Positions 38,141 to 49,880 of a stretch of DNA of 64,000 bases are shown one piece after another. How positions within the stretch are numbered: the stretch's first letter is position 1; each line of letters begins with the position of its first letter. The translations under genes and the position numbers were made by a program. The stretch comes from Marthasterias glacialis (Eukaryota; Echinodermata; Asteroidea; Forcipulatida; Asteriidae), in the NCBI GenBank assembly GCA_911728455.2, contig OU452231.1, positions 13,051,838 through 13,115,837 on the forward strand. Reading direction: 5' to 3'. The notes under the pieces were generated by a model that saw nothing but the letters and a program-made list of their open reading frames with translations, made no database searches and was not told where the DNA came from.

Positions 38141-38884
38141 GCACGTCGCCAGAATGTGCAGAACCTAGTTTCTTTCAGGTGTAAAAAATCTTGTGATATA
38201 GATTGAACTTGAAACCCACCACCCACCCACCCCCCCCCCCCCTTGACCGGTTTGTGATACCCCAACGGTGCGCCCAAAACTTTCAGGTTAAAATATCTCA
38301 CGTGTTCAATTTCATGGCAAGTAATGAATCACTTTGATCTGGTGATATCATTAGTGAGGAGGCAGTGTCACGTGACCAATTGGATGCCCAATTGCTGACG
38401 GATAACGTAAACAAACAAACCAGAGGAATTCCTCTTTCTTGTAAATAAAGCAACTTGGACTTGGCATGCCGACCAATAAAATCCCCCACTCCTCCCGGCT
38501 AAATTGGGGACAAACGCGACGTATGGGGTGCACATCCGTGACACTGCGGGTTGTAAATAAGGAGCCAGTTGGCTAAATTTGTTAGCGAGTGAGCTCGGCA
38601 GAGCGCTTGAAGTGCCGATGTGATGACATTATTTGTAGTCTAAATGTTGATTTTGGAGTGCTGCTGTAGATGAGCGCCTTTCTGTGTTTACCGTGTCCAT
38701 CATATCATCGCAATTCACTCTAAACCAGCGTCAAGGTAACGTGAAAGTTCGTGGTGTCAAAAAAGTTACTTTCTATTTGTTGAGACGTTGTTTCTGAACT
38801 CTCTGATTGTGAAAAAAAAAACGATTGGTCTAAATTCTGATGAATAGGAAAATCTGAGGTAGATTGTGATACAGTGAGTGGCTC

Positions 38885-39006
38885 AGAGTGGAACGGGAGG
38901 AATATTACTGCAAGGTAAAACTTAGACTGTTCCATTTCAGGAGGCGAAACTCAGGGAAATGGAACAGTCCAAATTTTACCGAGCGACAATATTCCTCCCA
39001 TTCCAC
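38885..39006. mobile_element. Hairpin MITE with ~50-bp arms
   Basis: GAGTGGAACGGGAGGAATAT...AAAACTTAGACTGTTCCATTT is mirrored by AAATGGAACAGTCC...AATATTCCTCCCATTCCAC around about 20 bp. It would fold into a long dsRNA if transcribed. Confidence 0.85.
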
Positions 39007-39574
39007 GAATTAAAATCACTCAATATGTGTTTTATGAATCTGACAAATAGGTCATTGTCATGTGATATTTCATTGTCATTGTCATGTGATATGTCATTGT
39101 CATTGTCATGTATATTTTTAAAAGAAATTTAAGATTATTTTAATTTGTGCGTTTGTTTGACAGCAATGCTAAAGAAAACAGTACGATCGGATCACAACCT
39201 TTTGCACAGGTGCTCCTTTGTTTTATAGCAGCGGCGATCTACTGCTCAAAAACATTGGGAACAAGGATGATCCTAACTGTTGAATAGGAAATGCAATACG
39301 ATTCCCCCATGGGTAAATAGGACTTTTGGATCGCCAATGGGGATGGGGGTTATAGTGGATGTCACGTGATGTACGTTCCACCAATCAAATGATAAGGTTT
39401 TGTATGTCAGTTATATAATGCTAATACTCGAATCTTTGGAATAGGTCGTGTGTGATACTTTCTTTGCTTGGAGATTCCGTCACAATGGACCATGGTTCGA
39501 GTCCAACCGATAGTCCAATCTCTAATCAGACTGTCAACACATGGTTACTGGTAATAATAATAATGATAATGATA

Positions 39575-39895
39575 ATAATAATGATATGATAAGAATAGTT
39601 ATGAAGTTCTTCAACAGCGCTTTATCACACCCACTGGTGTCTCAAGGCGCTCATTATGTGGACGACAGGTAGGCAGAGCTATGTTTGAAATTATGATTTA
39701 TATAGCATCTTGTAAAAGGGGTTTACATCATTTCACGACAAACACACGGGACCCTCGGCTTAACATCCCATCAGAAAGACAAAGCATGTATTGGTTAAGT
39801 GTCTTGCTCAAGGACGCAAGTGCCATGACCGGGATTCGAACCCACACTCCGACAAGACCATGAATGTGACTCTGGTGCGGACCGCCACGCGGTAT
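39575..39895 (-). mobile_element. SINE-S, minus copy
   Basis: The plus strand shows GTGTCTTGCTCAAGGACGCAAG, TGCCATGACCGGGATTCGAACC and GCGGACCGCCACGCGG; an (ATA/ATG) simple tail lies at 39550-39590. Confidence 0.85.
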
Positions 39896-40139
39896 ATTTT
39901 GTTTGGTGTAAAAACGAATATGAAAGATGTGAATTGATTGTTTTGTGTTAACTTGACTGGCAGTTTCAGTTTCGGAGACGTAGATTAATGGTTAGGGCCG
40001 TGTTTGGCTACCCAGAGTGCTCTCCTTGCAAGCCAGAAAGCTGCACCCGGAGGCACTCGTTTGTGTACTCAGAGCGCGTTGAGGCGTCCCCTGTAAGCGT
40101 CTGACCATCCCAGCCCAAAGCTATCCCTTCCCCCACTTT

Positions 40140-40430
40140 GAATCGTCATCGAATAATCACCATGGTCTCATTTGCTCGCCTCGGGGGCCTCACCACCCTC
40201 GCCGTGTATATTTCCCTTCCCTCTCATTTGCAAGGTGCTGCTCAATCACTGCACATTATTTCACGGCAGCTGGAGCGTAACGACTCGCTCGGTCGAGACC
40301 GGCTCATCATTCCTTCCGGTCGGCCGGGCCTCTCGCGTGTGGCGGGCCCGCTGCCGCATCGGGCTGCTGGCCGGCCGGCGGGCCGTGTGTACCCCATTAT
40401 ACGGTGGGGAGTATATCTCTGCAAGAAAAA
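40140..40430. other. GC-rich, CpG-dense block
   Basis: The most GC-rich stretch of the intergenic region (GGCCGGCCGGCGGGCC at 40370-40385). A 130-codon plus frame (40138-40530) has no recognised domain. It could be an unmethylated regulatory block or a non-coding first exon. Confidence 0.3.
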
Positions 40431-41102
40431 AAAAACACTAAACCACTTTGAAGTGGAACAGGCAAACGGGGACACTAATTGCCACTGGGTGATACAGAGA
40501 TGTGTTAAGCCTCTCCTCCGAGGGACCTGAAGTGTATTGCCTGAAGTGACAAGTTTCACATTGAAGAACAAACTAGTATCTCGAACTCTGTTTTTTTTTT
40601 ATTCTATCTTTGAGCTCAGGAGCACCAGCCCGTAACATCATGAATACTGATTAGGATAAAATCATCTTTTCAGATGTGATATGGGGGAATTTTTTTTTTA
40701 AGACGGATGTGTTTACAAAAAGAACCCAACCATCTGTGCTGCTTTAGGGTTTTTTTTTGTGTATTTTTTTTTATTGACGGATACTGTAACAACATTTGTA
40801 TCAGCAAATTTAAATGTAACACATAAATCATCCGACAAAGGAAAACTGATCCCGCGTTTTCTCGTTTCTGTCAGATTAAATGTAAACAGGGAATGTTATT
40901 GTCCATATTATAGTGTTGCGATGTTTGGGGGAGCATACGTTCCCCTAGCCAGGCAGTAATCCGGTGTTCCTCGGGACATTGGAACGGGTATAAAGTTCAT
41001 AAATTAAACAAGCCATGATATGTTTTTTTTTTCAAATGTTCAGCGATGTTTTACGATTGTGTGTGATAGCTTTAGAGTAGATTTATCACATAAAATCACT
41101 AT

Positions 41103-41351
41103 ACTCTCTAAAATGTAAAAGAAAGGGGAAAAAACACCCGTTTTGTCCGCCATACCACTCTTGCAAAGAGCCATATGGCGGACAACTCTTTTCAGAGTGA
41201 AAGACGGGTATTTTAACCTGAATAAGAATGAAGTTTGCTCCAATTACACTTAAAAAAAAAGGTAATGCACCGTGATTTTCACTCTTAAAAGAGCCAAAAT
41301 CATAGCACTCAGACGGGAGAGTGAAACTGTCTCTCTTTTACATTTAGAGAG
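41103..41351 (-). mobile_element. MITE family E, copy 2 with inverted ends
   Basis: Ends CTCTCTAAAATGTAAAAGAAA and TCTCTTTTACATTTAGAGAG are inverted repeats. An internal palindrome GTCCGCCATACCACTCTTGC / GCAAAGAGCCATATGGCGGAC adds a second hairpin. Confidence 0.85.
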
Positions 41352-42023
41352 TAGATCCGCTGATAGCAAATAATTAAACAACCCGATTTTTCACCGCCAG
41401 GGCAATAAAAGTTTGTTTCAGAATGACAACTTCGAAATGATTTGTTTGAATGTATGGTTGATCTTTCATCTTTTGGAGGATTATTAGCAATTGTGTTTTC
41501 TCTCGTGTAGAGAATTAATAAAAACGGTCTACATTTCAGGACAATTTTCCCAAACCATTGTTTAGAAGACAACAATGCTTTTATCGTTCATAAAAGGTGA
41601 AATACAGAATGGGTAAGTATTTGTCACAAATTTATAAGCTGTTGAATGTAATAATTTGTGAATAAATTTATGTATTTAGTTGTAATTATTTAAAGTATTT
41701 TAGACATTACAATGGATACCTTAGGGACTGTCATCTAAAGTTGTGCTCATCTCAGTGGGCTCCTGTCAACAATAAATAAAATTTAAAATCAATTTCATAG
41801 AAATATAAAGATTAAAAATCAATGTAAATATCAACAAAATTGTAATGATTAATTACACGAAAATGGGGGGGGGGGGATACAATCAAAAACTAAAACTGTG
41901 AAATACAAAAAGAGACTGCAATGCTCTAAAATCAACCACAAATATATCTGACTATAGCCTACCCCCCCGGCAAATCATTCTCTTTCAAAAACCACTCATT
42001 TGTTTTGTATATGTAATATTTCA

Positions 42024-42147
42024 TTTTGGGGTGAACAAAGAAGCATTGACTGGAGTGGGATTTGAACCTGTGACCACCGGTTTAACGTACCCATGGTCGC
42101 TGGTTCAAATCCCGCGCCAGTCGTTTTTTCTTCGTTCACCCCAAAAT
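42024..42147. mobile_element. Palindrome of two head-to-head tRNA-like sequences
   Basis: TTTTGGGGTGAACAAAGAAG...GACTGGAGTGGGATTTGAACC is mirrored by GGTTCAAATCCCGCGCCAGTC...CTTCGTTCACCCCAAAA. Each arm carries a B-box-like GGTTCAAATCCC. Confidence 0.8.
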
Positions 42148-43859
42148 TGATTAAAATTTGTACCCAGTCAGTTTACCTTGTGGTTCACTGTAACATTCCA
42201 TGTATGTTTTGGACCCAAGTTAATGATTGGTTTAAGAAGACTTAAACTAAATGAAACGTGAAGCGCCCTCAACCTGATCCTTCTCCTGTGTCTTTTTCAT
42301 GCATGTTTTCAGTCTCATGTGTCGTTTTCATAACATGAAGGTGACCGATAGCAGACCATCCCTTGCACTGTCGAAAGTAGATGCACAACATTACGTAAGC
42401 GTTGCGGGAAAGTACATCCCATAATTATGACCGTATTTTTGACAGCAAGAGGGCGCAATACTAATTCCATTTTGATAGTACAAAAATATTCAAAAACATT
42501 AGAAACACAAATTTTCCAAGCAAATATCTTACACTGATTACATTGTAAAACTGTCAATAAAAACACAACTTAAATGTTGTACATTACCCGCGTTATTAGA
42601 AGTCTAACTATATCTGGTTTACCACACTATTTCTATGGTTTGACCACCAATCTACCCCAAAGGGCGCCCTCTTGCAGTAGAAAATAAGGCCCATTACAAA
42701 TGGATTTACTATTATAAGTTTCATACGAAATGGGGTTCTTTGAGCTATTGTGTCAAGATTAATTCTGTTGTTTTCAAGGTGTTTTGACATAAGTCAACTT
42801 ATTTTGTTATTGGGGAGATTTAGCTGAACGTGTTTAGCCGGGTGTCAACAAAGTGAGCATGTGGAACATTTTTCGCGGACGTCACGTCATTAATTCCTTA
42901 ACCTATCAAACTTGCCGTTTGTTGTTAAGTCAATACCCGGGTGCAGTCATCCGTAACGCGAGCTGGAATGGGCAACAAGTGATGACGTCATATGGTAACA
43001 ACACAAACTTTTAGCGTTCACGTTTAAACAAATTTTGCTCCGTTATGTGCAGCTTAACCTCCCTATCATAGGCACACGAGCCGGGGGCAGGCAGGGGGGG
43101 GGGGCAGTTTCGCCCAAAAAACTCGACCTCTGATCGTCACGATCAGATTGATTACTTCTTGCATTGAGGATAACTCCATTTAAAAGTTCAGATTGAAAAT
43201 GTACTCCTCTCAGACGAACAGAGATCCGTTTCGAGACGACATTCCCGCAAACTTGATAGCTGCTACCGCAGTCTATATCCGATTTTATATAGCGTTGGGT
43301 GTCTTGGGTTCCATTCCTTGCTTTGTCCATATCTATAAAAGTTCATGATTTCCCAGGCAGCAGACCACACCCCGCGGACGTCCCTGTAAGAGTTCATATA
43401 GGCCTACACACAAACATTCATACCAAGGTTTTGTTTGTCATTTATTTGATAGCCATGGCCGAGCGATGTGTTACATGTCAAATATATAAAGTAAAACTTA
43501 CAAAGACCTGAAAACTCTTTGCCTTTCGAAGTATCGTCCCTGAAGACTGAGATATCCAATTACAATTTCTATAGTTTGTTGTATTAATAATGGATTCCAA
43601 TCCTAGTCTGTCTCAATAACAAATTTGCATGATTGAAAACACCTACAATCAAATGATAGTCTCCCCACAGGCCGCGAAACAATTCGAATCTATTCATACC
43701 CAGTGTTCAAATACTGCCTACCGACAGCCGAACACATCGTCAACGACTTGAATCAAGTATGGATGCTCCACGTCTATTCGTTGTTGCGCAAATCATCGCC
43801 CTATAATTGAAATGAAAAACCCATTACGGAACGACGTGAAACAATAAAACAATCATTTG

Positions 43860-44160
43860 AAATTCACAGCATGGTCATCAGTGGAAATGAAACAAGTTGT
43901 TAAAAACACTTCCGTATCAATTTCCAAGTGGCAATCATTAGCGTGTTTTCCCCCGTCCGTGCACGGGTCATTTCCTCCGTGGGCCAGCAGCAGCCGAGTG
44001 CTACATTGACACCACACTGACGGGGGCTTACAGTGTGAAACTCGTTTCCCGAAACCCATTTTGACAGGGAATTTGTTTTTCGATACTCCGGACAAAATTA
44101 GTCCGGCTGGCTTGTGAGGTCCCAAATGGATTTGAATGTACACCCACCGAATGATGCCAT
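43860..44160. promoter_or_regulatory. Candidate regulatory block, intergenic
   Basis: A unique stretch near 48% GC with a palindrome ACTCCGGACAAAATTAGTCCGG. A 96-codon minus frame overlaps it without family resemblance. Confidence 0.22.
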
Positions 44161-44281
44161 CAGTATGTATGTATTCATAGGTTTTTTCTCGTATTAAGTA
44201 ATATCAGCCATTAATACAGTGTAATAGTTCATGTTTAGTGCCAGTTGTGTTTAGGGTTTGAACTTTCTAATGCCGACCAAC

Positions 44282-44525
44282 TACGGAGCTGCACGAGTGC
44301 CATACCACTTATCCAGAAATTGAGATAATTTATCTCATCAATTCAACTAAATAAACCTAAGAAGTCGACTCATCTTCCTAGTTTCAATAGTTTCTCTTTA
44401 TACAAATTTCAGTAAATAAAAAAACTCGACTTGCCGAGATGAATGATCATGGTAAGTCGTCTCATGGGCGAGATGAATAATTCTCGTTATCTGACTATGT
44501 GGAATGGCACTGCAGGAGCACCGTA
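44282..44525. mobile_element. MITE family D, complete copy (~244 bp)
   Basis: Starts TACGGAGCTGCACGAGTGCC and ends GGCACTGCAGGAGCACCGTA, 20-bp inverted termini. The inside has GAGATGAAT and AAGTCGACTCATC phrases shared with 53280-53510. Confidence 0.8.
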
Positions 44526-45592
44526 CTTTTTAGTATTTTTACGAATGGTGGCCCAAGATCGTTGTCTGAACAAGTCAATCTTTGACCTAGGGTTGACCTG
44601 TTTTAATTAACGGAGGCTCGGTCTTCGCAGTATACTCTTTGGCATCTTCTATGAACTTCGGTTGTTTTTGGCTTGACTAGTGGAGGAATACATTGAAATG
44701 AATAAATAACAGAACAATGTAAAAAGTCCTCTCCCTGTTCCTTCACCCCAATTTCTTAGCCCCTGTCTTTTAAGAACACTATTTGACACATATATTATTG
44801 CTATTCCTTCCACAGAGAGAGAGAGGCATCACAAACGGACAAATCGTTATTATAAGCTTTTGAAAGATTTTGGAGTGCGTTCCAATTTTTTAACATTTTC
44901 TATGCCTGTCCCTTTAAGATCCTCTCTATGACGCTTTTAAACTATACTTTCAAAATGTTGTTTGTGGTCAAACTATGGTCTCTTCTCATGACCTGAATTT
45001 TTACACGGCTACGTGCATGATTCAGCTCTTCCCTACATAAAGAAATTTTATTAAAAGGTTATGTCTTTCGGAAAAAGAGCCCCCAGTGTTGAAGTAGACA
45101 ATGGCTGCGGTTTGGATTGAACTTAAGATTTTCAGTCTTCTTGAGAGGCTCTTTGTAAATTCATTACACCGTTTGCTGGGGGGGGGGGGGTATTTACAGT
45201 GATGTATATCCAGCCAACATTTTGGGAATTCAACTTTTTTTCTCTCTCTCTCTCTCTTTCTGGTAGGCAAACCGAGTGATCCTCCAAAGTGACTTGCATT
45301 GTAGCTTGAAGAAAACTTGTGAGGAGCAGACAACTTGGAAACGCTTCAGTTTTTGATGATGCCAATCAGAGGGAAACTCCCAAATTGCCCATGACATCAA
45401 TCAGGTAAGCTGGAAAAATGCTTTTGTGAGACTTCCGTTCGATTTTGCTTGCCACGCAATGCCCTTTTTTCATTCGTCTGTTCAATATTGATGGCGCTGT
45501 TGATCCAAGAGCTAAACCAGTCTACCGGATTTGTTGCCAGTATGGTGCGGCTGTAGACTGACGACCGAGGGCGCTGTTTAGCATACATTGTC

Positions 45593-46240
45593 ATTGCATC
45601 ACACTAAACACGGTCCTCATATCAACCAATGCCGAATATTCATAACTACTAAAAAAAAAATATTTAGAAGTCTCTCGGCAAATCCAATCAATAAAGAAAA
45701 GAATTTTCTGACAGATAAACTTCTTTATAATACATTCAAGGTTAGTCGTTGATTTTTTTGTATACAGGTGTATATATAAATATGAAAATACCTCCGAATG
45801 AGTACCGTAAACGGGCAGACATCTTTCTGGAAAGAGAGGTCCTATTCGCATGTCAGCAAAATTGGGTCATTTTAGGGGCCTAATTGACCCTTTGCATGCG
45901 CGTCACACGAGGTGGACTGTGCCATGCTCACCATTTTGGTAGTTAACAGGATGTAAACGGCTCGTCGCCTTAAATTCACACTTCAATCTATAACACACGG
46001 ATACGTTGACTTCCAAAATGGCGCCGCCAAGATCATTATGATGATGACGTCAGGTGATTGGGTCAATGCCTGAAATGTCCCGGATTGAATGTCAACAATC
46101 CCAGGGCACATTATTGGACCATTTCCAACAACCCATAAAAGCCATGACCTTCAAATCTTTGCAATACAGAAGAAGACAAAATTGTGGGTTGACAAACATA
46201 AGGCTCGGCGCATGATTTTGTCACTATTCAGTGAGGTGCG
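45593..46240 (-). mobile_element. TIR element family A, copy 4, with internal insertion
   Basis: Left part (45593-45850) and right part (46070-46240) match family A. The roughly 200 bp between them (45860-46065, containing AAAATGGCGCCGCC and a TGACGTCA site) is foreign to the other copies, so another element appears nested inside. Confidence 0.75.
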
Positions 46241-46704
46241 ACCATCACAGCTACAAGAAAAACTTGCCGTTAACTTTTGAAGATGGAGAGCACAATGATA
46301 TTATGTCTTTGTCCTTTATTTTCTTATACCAACCACTATTCTCTGTATAAATACTTTGATTAAAATATTGGCAATTTATCTGATTAATTAAACAGTTAAA
46401 CTGTATAGAATATAAACTTGTACGATTATCAATTGTATCTGCGTCCAGCATACGACAACAGAAGTTATAATTATCTACACAATCTCAAACCAGCGCAGTA
46501 GTATTTTAAATGACACACTAATTAATCAAAGTCAATGGTACTATACATAATTGGTTTTTGGAAAAGTATACAATCATTTCTACCTTCCCTCAAATCATAT
46601 GAATCTGTGACAAATTTATTACATTAGTTGGTCACGCCGATTAAAAGCGTGTTTTCTGTCTGTAGGGGATTTTCCGCAAAGCTGTGAAGCTGTGCGTGGT
46701 TCAC

Positions 46705-46790
46705 AGTAGCGTACCCGAGGGTAAGGGCAGGGGGCTTGAGTCCCCCTGCTCACTCCTCCCCCTCCAGCCAACCCCCCCCCCCCCATGCAT
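46705..46790. mobile_element. G-run transposon cap
   Basis: GTAGCGTACCCGAGGGTAAG then GGGCTTGAGTCCCCCTGCTC and C-runs, similar to ends seen at 13660-13705 and 31495-31550. Confidence 0.4.
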
Positions 46791-46919
46791 GAGATCGAAT
46801 AAACAATGAATATCGATTACTAGTATTGTATGAATAAATAATACTTTTACCAGTCTTTGAACTTTTACCTAATCATGTAAGTCATAATAACATAAAGTAT
46901 TTACATCGTAATAAAACAA

Positions 46920-47085
46920 ACTCTACAATGCGCGGTCATTGGTTCAAATCCCACCCACGTAGTATGCCTGTGGATGTTTGTCCCTGTAGGACTTGGAAAG
47001 CACTGGGTATACTGTGTTTATCACACATTGATAATAGTAAGGGTGAAACAAAAATAAATATGCTTTATCCCCGATTCAATTGTTA
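46920..47085 (+). mobile_element. SINE-T copy, 5'-truncated
   Basis: B-box GGTTCAAATCC, ATGCCTGTGGAT, GCACTGGGTATACTGTGTTTATCACACAT and a CTTTATCCCCGAT end. Confidence 0.8.
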
Positions 47086-47100
47086 CACGTACATCAATGG

Positions 47101-47511
47101 GAGATTTTTGAACGATAGGTGGCAGCAGACTTACTAGGTAACTTGGCATTGTTTGGCTATGAGCATGCGCACATTTCCAAGAACGTTGGATTTGCCCAAG
47201 TGCACTATTGTACTTAGTATTGCATAATTATCTTGTATTATTAATGTTTATCATTTATATTGTCTGTCCCAGGTGAAGTACATAAAAGCCTTTCTAGCCT
47301 TCCTTTCTTTCCCTAATGTTAACATTGAGCTTTACATAACTACTGTGCTAACTGACTATTATTGTAATACTTGTAGATACTATGTTATCACAAATTTATT
47401 ATTAGATTTAATTTTTACATTTGATCTGTTTCACAGTGGATGTATGTAAGCTTATTGTTAATTTGAATAAATGTCACAAGTCACCAGGTAAGTCTGCTGC
47501 CACCTAGCGTC
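47101..47511. mobile_element. MITE family B, long form
   Basis: AGGTGGCAGCAGACTTACTAGG at the left is mirrored by CCAGGTAAGTCTGCTGCCACCT at the right. The left interior (ATTGTTTGGCTATGAGCATGC) matches the short form at 50940. Confidence 0.85.
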
Positions 47512-47559
47512 CTAAAAAGTCACCCATTAAATCGTTTGCGGTACATGGTGCTAACGACA

Positions 47560-47765
47560 GGATTGGAACTGGCCCGTAGTCACTGGTCATGCTCAGTGTG
47601 GCCGAGTGGTTAAGACATCTTGCTGTAAAACAATGTTGGGGTCGTGGGTTTAAATCCCACCTGAGTAATTTACCTGTGGATTTGATAGTCCCTTCAGGTT
47701 TTTGGGAAGTGTTTACCCAATACAGTGCTTATCACACATCGGTGTACAGGTACAAAAAAAAACTA
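47560..47765 (+). mobile_element. SINE-T, near-complete copy
   Basis: TGTGGCCGAGTGGTTAAGAC (good A-box), GGTTTAAATCC (B-box variant), CCTGTGGATT, ATACAGTGCTTATCACACATCG. Confidence 0.85.
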
Positions 47766-48254
47766 AATTAGATACAAAAGGATGATGAACAATACAACAA
47801 AATTGATTACAAAATGATTTCGAATTTCTGATGTTTGAAATTACACTTATTAAAATATTAATCATACCACCCTAAACTGCCAATACTAATTATTAATCGT
47901 AATAAAAAACGGTGCATTAATCTGAAATAAACCTTGCATTGAAAACGGAACGAGCAACGCGTGGTGGAAAATCTGAAATATACACATTTTAAACACCATT
48001 ATGGTATAAATATATCGAATTTGCATATACAAAAATATATCTTTATTGATTTTACACATTTTTGAGACTCCTGGCTTCGTCTTGGCATTACTGATCGCTT
48101 TTAATGTTAAATTGGATTTTTTTCTGTATTTTAACAGAACAACTTGGCTTGTTTTATTTCACAAAAACATGACAGATAGTATAGTACCTTACTCTAGCCT
48201 AATTCACAAACATGCCTCACAGAAAATAGTTCGAGATACCTCCCCCTATCGTCG

Positions 48255-48312
48255 GCGTCGTCATCATCATCATCATCACCATCATCACTATCATCATCAT
48301 CATCATCATGAA
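48255..48312. repeat. (CAT/CAC)n trinucleotide microsatellite
   Basis: CATCATCATCATCACCATCAT-type array. It gives a poly-His run in a 160-codon plus frame (48046-48528) that I do not regard as a gene. Confidence 0.9.
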
Positions 48313-49497
48313 GCTGTATTAATCCTTTGTTGGATGAAGCTCTCCTCAAGCCATTTCCGTTCTCTTCTGTCGCTTTTACTCTATAATTGCCATGTTCATA
48401 GGTGTGGTGATTTCATCTCTCCGTCTCCTTCTTCTCCTGTCTGTCCTTGGTTGTCATTCTGTGAGTCTCGTGGTCCATCTGTTTTGCCTTCTTGCCAATT
48501 GCCCGGCCCATCTCTATTTTACTTATAAATATGTTTGATTTAAATAAAACATTTACAGTCTACATTTTTATATATGCATGATATCACTTACATAGTTTTA
48601 TATACTGCAAGTTTGTGCATACTTTAGATAAGCTAAGCTGTCTAAGACCTTGGGCGAATCAAGCGACTTCGGATGTGGCTTTGACCGCTGGGTGCCGCGA
48701 CAATGCTGAAGAATAGGCTTTTCCAGCCACAGCCATAGCCAAAGCCATCAATGGTGACTTGGACTCGGGACTGTAAAGGCTCCTCTCTCGAGCTCACTGA
48801 CGCAATGAAGCCTCCTCACGGAGGAACACAAATGCGGCCCTCTATCGGTGATTCAATAATCTAGCTTTGGTTGATACGATCAACAAACAGTGACGTTTTA
48901 AATCAAGACTTACAAAAGACCGACCCGTTGAATCCCCACACCCACTGGGCGTGTTGTGAGAAACATTACTTGGGTTTCCTCTAGGGCCTACTCTAAGTCG
49001 CCCTGACTGCCAGACTTGCTAGACTTTGTGTAGTTGCAGCAGTGATTTTATCTCAAAATACCTTCAAACAAGCGCAACAATCAAGGAAAACATTTCCCAA
49101 ACTGTTATGTAAATAAAATATATATATGTAAATAAAAATGTAAACTTGAACATAAGAATTAGTTTTCCTGTCTAGTACTGAAACATCAAGATCCTCAAAG
49201 TTTTGTACAGAGCTGCGGTCCGTATAAAGTCTACCCAACTTGGCGAAGAGCAAACGGTATAACGAAATTACATTAGTGGTGAATAACCAATTTGGTTACT
49301 TTAAAACCAAATAATAATCAATCAATCGAAACAGGCGAAGGTTCAAGAGTCGGGACTCAAACCAGTCAACGTCGTTAGGGATAAGCCCATGGAAAGTACA
49401 ACGGACTCAGTCTCAATTTCATTCCTGTACGAGACAGAGTGCATTTTCCACCTGGTGTCGAGGTTTTGTTTTTGTTGTTCTATTATGCAACTCTTTG

Positions 49498-49556
49498 ACT
49501 GATTCAACGTTTCGGTTTCCACGAAGACATCACGCCCTCTACACATCTTCAGGCTC
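49498..49556 (-). repeat. Dispersed GAAACGT motif overlapping the end of the GPCR coding region
   Basis: The minus strand reads GAGCCTGAAGATGTGTAGAG ... GGAAACCGAAACGTTGAATC. The GPCR stop TAG lies inside it, so the last codons appear to derive from, or have been invaded by, this repeat. Confidence 0.5.
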
Positions 49557-49880
49557 GTTGGTACTCAGTCTGACATACCCGCGTATACTCCCGTACGACT
49601 CTCCCGCGGCCAACGGCGCTTGCTCCATGATGACACACATCTCCCTCTTCTGCGATTGGCTGTCTTTGACGTTGTTAGAGTTGGCGTCAGAGGACAGCGT
49701 CATCTCGATGTCTTCGCCGTCTTTGACGGGCCGCTTTCCGCAGCCGTCGCTGGAGGAGTGGGATTTGCTGTGCCGTGGGGTTACGCTCCTACTGGAGCTG
49801 CGGGAGGACAGACGGATGGAATATTTCACGGAAGACTTGTATCTCCACTGTCGGTGACGATTCCTCAGAGCTCGCCTCAC
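49539..49880 (-). CDS. GPCR last exon: cytoplasmic tail
   Basis: 113 codons and a stop. It starts VRRALRNRHRQWRY (helix 8), then a Ser/Arg-rich segment (RLSSRSSSRSVTPRHSKSHS) offering many phosphorylation sites, and ends RLSTNEPEDV. The final E-D-V could serve as a class III-type PDZ ligand (inference). The last codons overlap a dispersed repeat motif (49498-49556). Confidence 0.93.
   Translation of the reverse strand: MRRALRNRHRQWRYKSSVKYSIRLSSRSSSRSVTPRHSKSHSSSDGCGKRPVKDGEDIEMTLSSDANSNNVKDSQSQKREMCVIMEQAPLAAGESYGSIRGYVRLSTNEPEDV

Noticed and set aside
40138-40530. 130-codon plus frame in GC-rich DNA
   Set aside because: GC-rich DNA lacks stops by chance; no domain recognised and an A-run interrupts the end. 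Kept only as a CpG-dense block.
48046-48528. 160-codon plus frame with a poly-His run
   Set aside because: Low complexity from a CAT/CAC microsatellite and C/T-rich flank. No domain, splice context or family resemblance.
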